Shown here one piece after another: positions 5,438 through 10,646 of a stretch of 10,646 nucleotides of DNA. The first letter of the stretch is position 1; the number at the start of each line of letters is the position of its first letter. Below the pieces are notes generated by a model. That model was not told the DNA's origin, ran no database searches, and worked only from the letters and a program-made list of their open reading frames with translations. This DNA comes from an uncultured Collinsella sp. (lineage in GTDB: Bacteria > Actinomycetota > Coriobacteriia > Coriobacteriales > Coriobacteriaceae): assembly GCA_900752345.1 (NCBI GenBank), contig CAADVA010000224.1, positions 1-10,646 on the forward strand. The letters run 5' to 3'. The position numbers and the translations under genes were made by a program.

Positions 5438-7159
5438 TTAACGACGTGCTGCCTTCACAAGCTCGGCAACCTTGGCGACGACCTCATCAATCGCCACATC
5501 CTCGCGCTCGCCCGTGGCACGGTCCTTGAGCTCGACAGTGCCGTTCTTAAGACCACGCTTGCCGAGCACTACCTGATACGGGAAGCCCATAAGGTCGTTG
5601 TCGGCAAACTTAAAGCCGGGGCGCTCGTCGCGGTCATCCACGACAACCTCGATACCCTCGGCGCACAGACCCTCAACGATTTGGTCGCAGACGGTAGCGC
5701 ACTCCTCCTTCTTGGGATCGAGCGGAATCACCGCGACCTCGTACGGGGCAACGGAGACCGGCCAGACGATACCGTGCTCGTCGTTATGCTGCTCCACGAC
5801 GGCAGCGAGCGAGCGAGACACGCCCACGCCGTAGCAACCCATGATGAGCGGCTTCTCCTTGCCATCCTCGTCCATAAAGGTGGCACCCATGGCCTCGGAG
5901 TACTTGGTGCCCAGCTGGAACACCTGGGAGACCTCGATGCCGCGAGCAGCAGAGAGCGGCTTGCCGCAGTGCGGGCAGGGGTCGCCGGCGACGACGGTGA
6001 CAAGGTCGGCCCACTCGTCGACGGTAAAGTCGCGCTCGGGGCAGGCACCGGTAAAGTGATAATCGACCTCGTTGGCACCGCAGGCCCATTGCTTGGACTC
6101 GCGCAGACTCTCGTCGCACACTAGACGGATGCCCTCGGGCAGGTTAACCGGTCCGATAAAGCCCTTGTGCAGACCGTAGGTCTGCAGCTCCTCGTCGGTC
6201 ATCATGCGATAGCCCTTGCCAAAGACGTGCTCGGCCTTGCAATCGTTGAGCTCGTGATCGCCCGGAACAATGGCCACGACCGGCTTGCCCTCGGCGTCGA
6301 TGAGTGCCAGCGACTTGCGCGTGCCGTTCTCGGGGAACCCAAAGAACTTAGCAACTGCCTCAATGGTGCCCATGCCCGGAGTCTCAACCTTGGTGAGCGT
6401 ACCGTCACCAGGACCCTCGGTCACGACGACCTTGGTGCTTGCCGCCTCGTCATCGGCAGCAAAGCCGCAATCGTCGCAGTAGACCAGCGAGGCCTCGCCG
6501 GCGTCGGCCAGCGCCATGTACTCTACGGAGGTGTCGCCGCCGATCTCGCCGGAATCGGCAACGACGGGAAGGGCCTTGATATAGCAGCGCTCGCAGATGT
6601 TGGCGTAGGCCTGCTTCATCTTGTCATACTCCTCCTGCAGGCTCTCCTGCGTGGCGGAGAAGCTGTAGGCGTCCTTCATGATGAACTCGCGACCGCGCAT
6701 CAGGCCAAAGCGGGGACGGAACTCATCGCGGAACTTATCCTGGATGTGATAGAGATTCACCGGCAGCTGCTTATAGGAACGCAGCTCATTGCGCACCAGG
6801 GCAGTCACGGTTTCCTCGTGCGTGGGGCCGAGCACGAACTCGCGGCCGTGGCGGTCATCAAAGCGCACGAGCTCCTTGCCATAGGCATCGATACGGCCGG
6901 ACTCGCGCCACAGCTCGGCATCGACCATGATGGGCATCATGAGCTCCTGGGCGCCGGCAGCATCCATCTCGTCGCGCACGATGTTCTCGATCTTGCGAAT
7001 CGAGCGCCACGCGAGCGGCAGATAGGAATAGAGGCCGGCGGCCTCCTTGCGGATCATACCGGCGCGAAGCAGCAGACGGTGGCTCGCAAGCTCGGCATCG
7101 GCCGGATCCTCTTTGAGCGTCGGAGCATACAGCTTAGACATATACATTGCTCGAGTCAT
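5438..7159 (-). CDS. proS: Prolyl-tRNA synthetase, bacterial type with editing insertion
   Basis: A 573-residue class II aminoacyl-tRNA synthetase that charges tRNA-Pro in the cytosol; 565-575 is normal for the bacterial form. Motif 1 spans about 47-76 (ending ELMMP). Motif 2 is FRDEFRPRFGLMRGREFIMKD at 143-163, with GPTHEE at 111-116. Motif 3 is GCYGVGVSRSLAA at 441-453. The insertion that edits mischarged Ala-tRNA-Pro lies between motifs 2 and 3 (about 225-405); K282 in GTRKSL is a candidate for its key lysine. C228-x2-C231 and C395-x2-C398 flank the insertion as a possible metal site. The anticodon-binding domain fills 470-573 (DDRDERPGFKFADNDLMGFP). ATG 7159 directly follows the ispG stop (TAAATG), with AGGAG placed 6 bases upstream inside ispG, so the two are translationally coupled. 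Internal ATGs at codons 5 and 7 lack such a site. It is last in its operon. Confidence 0.98.
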   Translation of the reverse strand: MTRAMYMSKLYAPTLKEDPADAELASHRLLLRAGMIRKEAAGLYSYLPLAWRSIRKIENIVRDEMDAAGAQELMMPIMVDAELWRESGRIDAYGKELVRFDDRHGREFVLGPTHEETVTALVRNELRSYKQLPVNLYHIQDKFRDEFRPRFGLMRGREFIMKDAYSFSATQESLQEEYDKMKQAYANICERCYIKALPVVADSGEIGGDTSVEYMALADAGEASLVYCDDCGFAADDEAASTKVVVTEGPGDGTLTKVETPGMGTIEAVAKFFGFPENGTRKSLALIDAEGKPVVAIVPGDHELNDCKAEHVFGKGYRMMTDEELQTYGLHKGFIGPVNLPEGIRLVCDESLRESKQWACGANEVDYHFTGACPERDFTVDEWADLVTVVAGDPCPHCGKPLSAARGIEVSQVFQLGTKYSEAMGATFMDEDGKEKPLIMGCYGVGVSRSLAAVVEQHNDEHGIVWPVSVAPYEVAVIPLDPKKEECATVCDQIVEGLCAEGIEVVVDDRDERPGFKFADNDLMGFPYQVVLGKRGLKNGTVELKDRATGEREDVAIDEVVAKVAELVKAARR

Positions 7160-8242
7160 TTATTTCTCCTCAATAAGCTTGTCGACCTCGGCCATAAGCG
7201 CGTCGACAATTTGGTCCTCAGCTACTCTACCAATGATCTGGCCGTGCGAAAAGAGCAGACCCTGACCTCGTCCGCAGGCAACGCCCAAGTCGGCGTCAGA
7301 AGCCTCGCCGGGGCCATTGACTGCACAGCCCATCACGGCAATCGAAAGCGGCGCGGAGTAGTTCTTAAGCCGCTCAGTGACCTCCTCGGCGATAGGAATG
7401 AGGTTGACCTGGCAGCGAGCGCACGTGGGGCACGATACGATCTCGGGGCCACGGCGGCGAAGACCCAGCGACTGCAGGATACCCCAGGCGACCGGCGGCT
7501 CCTCGACCGGATCGGCCGTGAGCGGGACGCGCATGGTGTCGCCAATGCCCTCGGAAAGCAAAATTCCCAGGCCCACCGAGCTCTTAATGGTGCCCTGGAG
7601 CTTGGTTCCGGCCTCAGTCACGCCCAAATGAAGCGGAACATGGGGGATTTCGCGCGACAGGGCACGATAGGTGTCAAGCGTCGTTTGCACGCTATGAGCC
7701 TTGGCGGAAAGCACGATATTGGTAAAGCCGCGATCTTCAAAATGTTTGACGAAACGCTCGCTCGACATCACAAGCTTTTCGGGCTGCGTAAGGTCATCGC
7801 GCTCGGCGATATCCTGCTCAAGCGAGCCGGCGTTCACGCCAATGCGAATCGCGCACCCAGCGGCGCCCGCGGCATCGATCACGGCGTCGACCTTGGCCCA
7901 ATCGCCAATGTTGCCGGGATTGATGCGGAGCTTAGCGGCACCGGCCTCCACGGCGCCAATGGCGAGCTTATGGTTAAAGTGGATATCGGCAACGATCGGC
8001 ACCGGAGACTCCGCACAAATCGTGCGAAAGCCCTCGAGCGCAGCCTCAGCGGGCACGCTCACGCGCACAACATCGCAACCCGCCTGGGCAAGCGCACGCA
8101 CTTGCGCAAGCGTTGCCTGGGCGTCGGCGGTATCGGTGCAGGTCATGGACTGAACCACCACCGGAGCGCCGCCACCTATCTGCACGTCGCCCACAAACAC
8201 AGGGCGCGTCAGCTCGCGCGGCAAAGGATGGGACAAAGACAA
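7160..8242 (-). CDS. ispG: 4-hydroxy-3-methylbut-2-en-1-yl diphosphate synthase (MEP pathway)
   Basis: IspG (GcpE) is a cytosolic [4Fe-4S] enzyme that converts MEcPP to HMBPP, the penultimate step of the MEP isoprenoid route. The product has 360 residues, like other bacterial forms without the plant insert. The TIM-barrel part begins PVFVGDVQIGGGAPVVVQSM and carries VRVSVP near 59-64 and ADIHFNH near 85-91. The cluster ligands are C271 and C274 (SCPTCARC), C306 (MGCAVNGPGEA) and E313, the same pattern as E. coli IspG. C277 adds a third cysteine in the first motif. I chose the TTG at 8242: AGGGGAG (8257-8251) lies 8 bases upstream, and homology starts soon after. The frame is open upstream to 8329, but that part overlaps rseP and looks unrelated; GTG 8251 overlaps the ribosome site. 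The start is 13 bases after the rseP stop and the end abuts proS. Confidence 0.95.
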   Translation of the reverse strand: MSLSHPLPRELTRPVFVGDVQIGGGAPVVVQSMTCTDTADAQATLAQVRALAQAGCDVVRVSVPAEAALEGFRTICAESPVPIVADIHFNHKLAIGAVEAGAAKLRINPGNIGDWAKVDAVIDAAGAAGCAIRIGVNAGSLEQDIAERDDLTQPEKLVMSSERFVKHFEDRGFTNIVLSAKAHSVQTTLDTYRALSREIPHVPLHLGVTEAGTKLQGTIKSSVGLGILLSEGIGDTMRVPLTADPVEEPPVAWGILQSLGLRRRGPEIVSCPTCARCQVNLIPIAEEVTERLKNYSAPLSIAVMGCAVNGPGEASDADLGVACGRGQGLLFSHGQIIGRVAEDQIVDALMAEVDKLIEEK

Positions 8243-8255
8243 TCCAAACACTCCC

Positions 8256-9617
8256 CTACAAAATAAATCGAAGGACGTCGGAACGAAGCATATAGACAAA
8301 CAGCAGCGCGAAGAGCGCGATGCCGACATAGCTCACGATCGTCTGCACCTTCAGCGGCAACTCGCGACCGGCGACCTTTTGGATGATCTCGATAACCAGC
8401 TTTCCCCCGTCGAGCGGCGGAATGGGTAGCAGGTTCATAAAGCCCAGCGAGAACGAGATGAGCGCGGCAAACGTCAAGAATGTCGCGGGGCCGGCGGCAG
8501 CCGCCTGAGAAGACATGACGCTGATGCCCACAATCGAGGAGGACTGATCGAGTATCTCCATCGTATGCTGCGGCTGCAGCAGGCGCATCACGCCCTCAGC
8601 AGTCTGCTGAACATAGGAGAACGACAGCCGCGCCGACGTAATGGGGTCCAAATGGACCACTTGCGTGGAGGCATAAACGCCCAAACGTTCGTCCTCCTTG
8701 AGCGCGACCGCGGTAGAAAGATTCTTACCGTCGTGCTGATACTCAATGGCGATATCGTCCTTGCCGGCGGCCGCTCCGATCGCATCGTACACGTCCATCC
8801 AGGAAGAGCACGACACGCCATCGACACTAAGAATTGCGTCGCCGGCCTCGATGCCCGCCTTGGCGGCTATAGAGCCTTCTTCAACCTGACCGATCACATT
8901 GCTATCGACCGGCACCGATACGCCGGCGATAGAGTAGATGCTCATAAGCAGCAAAAAGCCCGTCAGGATATTGACGAGAATGCCCGCGAGCAGCATAAAG
9001 GCACGCTTGAGAAAACCCTGGCCCAGATAGGTATGCGAACGCTCCTGCTCAAGAAACTCGGAAGCGGCGACCGGCAGCTCCCACACATCGCCCTCGGCTG
9101 TCGCATGCTCTCGATCGAACTTGCGGCCGTCAAAGGTGGTATATCCTGCAGCATCGCGCGGCAGCGTCTGGTACCTAACCGGATAGTAGCTGGGTGAAGG
9201 CTTCTCCCCTTCCTCGTACCAAGGCGCAATGGAACCCCAGCCCAAAAGCAAGGCGCAAGCCTCGAGAACATCCTCCTCGGACAGCTCCAGCTCGACGGAA
9301 AGGTCTGCAACTGAAACGCGACCATGACGATAGATCGCAGCAAGCACACGGTCGGCACACGAGACATCGGTCGGGTCCATACCGCAGATAGCGGCATAAC
9401 CACCCAGCAGCAGCGGCGTCACGCCAAACTTGGTACCGATGCGACGCGACGTATGATGAATATCGAAGCGGCACGGTAGGCCCAAGAAAAACTCGGTGAC
9501 GCGCACGCCGCACGCACGGGCCGCCAAAAAGTGGCCGCCCTCGTGCAAAAACACGAGGACGGAAAGCATCAGTAGGCCCCAAAAGACCGATGAGAGAACG
9601 CTCAGAACAGTATCCAT
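8256..9617 (-). CDS. rseP: RseP-type site-2 zinc metalloprotease with winged-helix-like insertion
   Basis: A 453-residue membrane protease of family M50 that cuts substrates such as anti-sigma factors or signal-peptide remnants within the membrane. The first membrane segment (about 10-30) carries HEGGH at 25-29. The re-entrant loop region ends LLLGGYAAICG near 69-79. A second hydrophobic span covers about 205-233, a PDZ domain about 241-306, and a third span ends in NLLPIPPLDGG (395-405), with D403 the third zinc ligand. A last span covers 427-443. Between the GGY loop and the second span lie about 120 extra residues; 88-133 has the pattern of a winged helix (LAAIYRHGRVSVADLSVEL, then LSEEDVLEACALLLGWGSI). 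The usual AGP motif reads AGILVN. ATG 9617 is preferred, though AAGGA at 9637-9633 is 15 bases away; TTG 9632 in the same frame would add five residues but touches that site. It sits between dxr and ispG. Confidence 0.93.
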   Translation of the reverse strand: MDTVLSVLSSVFWGLLMLSVLVFLHEGGHFLAARACGVRVTEFFLGLPCRFDIHHTSRRIGTKFGVTPLLLGGYAAICGMDPTDVSCADRVLAAIYRHGRVSVADLSVELELSEEDVLEACALLLGWGSIAPWYEEGEKPSPSYYPVRYQTLPRDAAGYTTFDGRKFDREHATAEGDVWELPVAASEFLEQERSHTYLGQGFLKRAFMLLAGILVNILTGFLLLMSIYSIAGVSVPVDSNVIGQVEEGSIAAKAGIEAGDAILSVDGVSCSSWMDVYDAIGAAAGKDDIAIEYQHDGKNLSTAVALKEDERLGVYASTQVVHLDPITSARLSFSYVQQTAEGVMRLLQPQHTMEILDQSSSIVGISVMSSQAAAAGPATFLTFAALISFSLGFMNLLPIPPLDGGKLVIEIIQKVAGRELPLKVQTIVSYVGIALFALLFVYMLRSDVLRFIL

Positions 9618-9642
9618 AAAACGAAAAAGCAATCCTTATGGG

Positions 9643-10646
9643 TTAGGAACGGGTTGCGGCGAGCACCTGCGCAGCCTTTTCACGCGCCCACGCATCGATG
9701 TCGCGAAGCTGCTCAAACGAATCGACCGCCTGCATATCGTGGGCATCCATGCAGGATTCCACAATGCGATCGATATCGGTAAAGCTGCAGCCATCGTGCA
9801 GGAAGGCATCGACGGCGACCTCGTTGGCGGCATTGAGCACGCACGGCATGGTGCCACCCGTCTTGCCGGCACGTTCGGCCAGTGCCAGACAGCGGAAGGT
9901 ATCCATGTCGGCAGCATCAAACGTGAGCTGCCCCAGCTCGCGGAAATCGATACGAGGCGCCGGGGTATCCCAACGCTCGGGATACGAGAACGCGAACTGG
10001 ATGGGAATACGCATGTCGGAAGCACCGAGATGCGCCATCACGGAGCCGTCGGCGAACTCGACCATAGAGTGAATCTTGGACTGACGCTGCACGACCACGT
10101 TAATGAAATCGAGGTCGCAGTTAAACAGATGCATGGCCTCAATTCGCTCCAGGCCCTTGTTCATGAGAGTGGCGGAGTCGATGGTGATCTTGGCACCCAT
10201 GGCCCACGTGGGATGTGCGAGGGCATCGGCACGCGTCACGCGATTGAGCTCGTCGCGCGTGCGGCCAAAGAACGGACCGCCCGAGCAGGTGAGCCAAATA
10301 CAATGAGCCTCGCGTGGGTTCTCCCCCAGATAGCACTGGTAGATGGCGGAGTGCTCAGAGTCGACTGGAATAAGCTGGCCCGGTTGCGCCAACGGCATAA
10401 GCAAGTCGCCACCGACGACGAGGGACTCCTTGTTGGCAAGGGCAAGGCGCTTATTCGAGGTCAAGGCCGCATGGCTCGCCTCGAGACCGGCGGCGCCCAC
10501 AATAGCAACGAGCACGCAGTCGACATCGTCGCGACGCGCGAGCTCGCAAACCGCCTGCGCGCCAACGCCGAGCTTCGTTCCCTCGGGCAACTCCTGCAGC
10601 ACGGCGTCATCGCCATGAGCGACATCGGCCACGGCAACGGCCGGGC
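9643..10646 (-). CDS. dxr: 1-deoxy-D-xylulose 5-phosphate reductoisomerase, missing its N-terminus at the window edge
   Basis: The C-terminal 333 residues of Dxr (IspC), the cytosolic enzyme that rearranges and reduces DXP to MEP with NADPH, the first committed step of the MEP pathway. About 50-60 residues, including the start of the NADPH-binding fold, lie beyond base 10646. Visible marks are LALANKESLV, then PVDSEHSA with metal ligands D95 and E97 of the visible part, TCSGGPFFG, HPTWAMG (usually HPxWxMG) and ATLMNKGLERIEA with ligand E166. The C-terminal helical domain runs to AATRS. The reading frame is intact and open to the window edge, and the expected full length of about 385-395 is normal. 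rseP begins 25 bases after its stop (ATG start), so they are in one operon. The GTG at 10632 is an internal valine codon, not a start. Confidence 0.96.
   Translation of the reverse strand, partial: PAVAVADVAHGDDAVLQELPEGTKLGVGAQAVCELARRDDVDCVLVAIVGAAGLEASHAALTSNKRLALANKESLVVGGDLLMPLAQPGQLIPVDSEHSAIYQCYLGENPREAHCIWLTCSGGPFFGRTRDELNRVTRADALAHPTWAMGAKITIDSATLMNKGLERIEAMHLFNCDLDFINVVVQRQSKIHSMVEFADGSVMAHLGASDMRIPIQFAFSYPERWDTPAPRIDFRELGQLTFDAADMDTFRCLALAERAGKTGGTMPCVLNAANEVAVDAFLHDGCSFTDIDRIVESCMDAHDMQAVDSFEQLRDIDAWAREKAAQVLAATRS

Noticed and set aside
6167..8266. A 699-codon plus-strand open frame crossing proS and ispG
   Set aside because: It runs antisense to two clearly recognised genes and across their junction, has no ribosome site, and its composition is that of a reverse-frame shadow.
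7160..8329. Longer ispG start at 8329
   Set aside because: The added 29 residues overlap the coding end of rseP by 74 bases and resemble no IspG N-terminus, while TTG 8242 has a well-spaced ribosome site.

Overview
The window looks like a chromosomal segment of a high-GC, Gram-positive anaerobe of the Coriobacteriia, most likely a Collinsella-like species. This rests on GC-rich coding sequence with mostly C- or G-ending codons, a fermentative AdhE, a zinc-type ribosomal protein L28, the non-mevalonate isoprenoid genes, and the flavour of the proteins. The organism call is inference; no marker gene was compared. Almost everything here is core metabolism. There is no CRISPR array, transposase, phage gene or tRNA/rRNA gene.

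Left part (1-1257). Two pyrimidine genes run on the minus strand: pyrR (222-806) followed by the start of pyrB (1-217, cut by the window edge). The pyrR leader carries a long, well-paired hairpin, an overlapping intrinsic-terminator-like hairpin with a T7 tract, and a third small hairpin next to the Shine-Dalgarno. This has the shape of an attenuator. Divergently, on the plus strand, one or two promoters lead into rpmB (1258-1446), which ends in a strong terminator.

Middle (1447-5335). Between rpmB and adhE lie a perfect 23-bp inverted repeat of REP/MITE style, a 12-bp palindrome that could be an operator, and a small dyad centred on the likely -10 box of adhE. adhE (1758-4406) encodes the bifunctional acetaldehyde/alcohol dehydrogenase that regenerates NAD+ in fermentation. 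A GC-rich hairpin separates it from a kinase-fold phosphotransferase of unknown substrate (4495-5259), which ends in an 18-bp terminator hairpin.

Right part (5360-10646). A tightly packed minus-strand operon reads dxr (5' end off the window), rseP, ispG, proS, and ends in its own terminator facing the one from the plus strand. Dxr and IspG are steps of the MEP isoprenoid pathway, RseP is a membrane site-2 protease, and ProS charges tRNA-Pro. This gene order is a known conserved bacterial cluster. Spacing is minimal: ispG and proS abut as TAAATG.

Most worth a second look are a winged-helix-like segment inserted in the cytosolic loop of RseP, the pyrR leader folds, the orphan phosphotransferase beside adhE, and the palindromes upstream of adhE. 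I do not see a clear new multi-gene system in this window.
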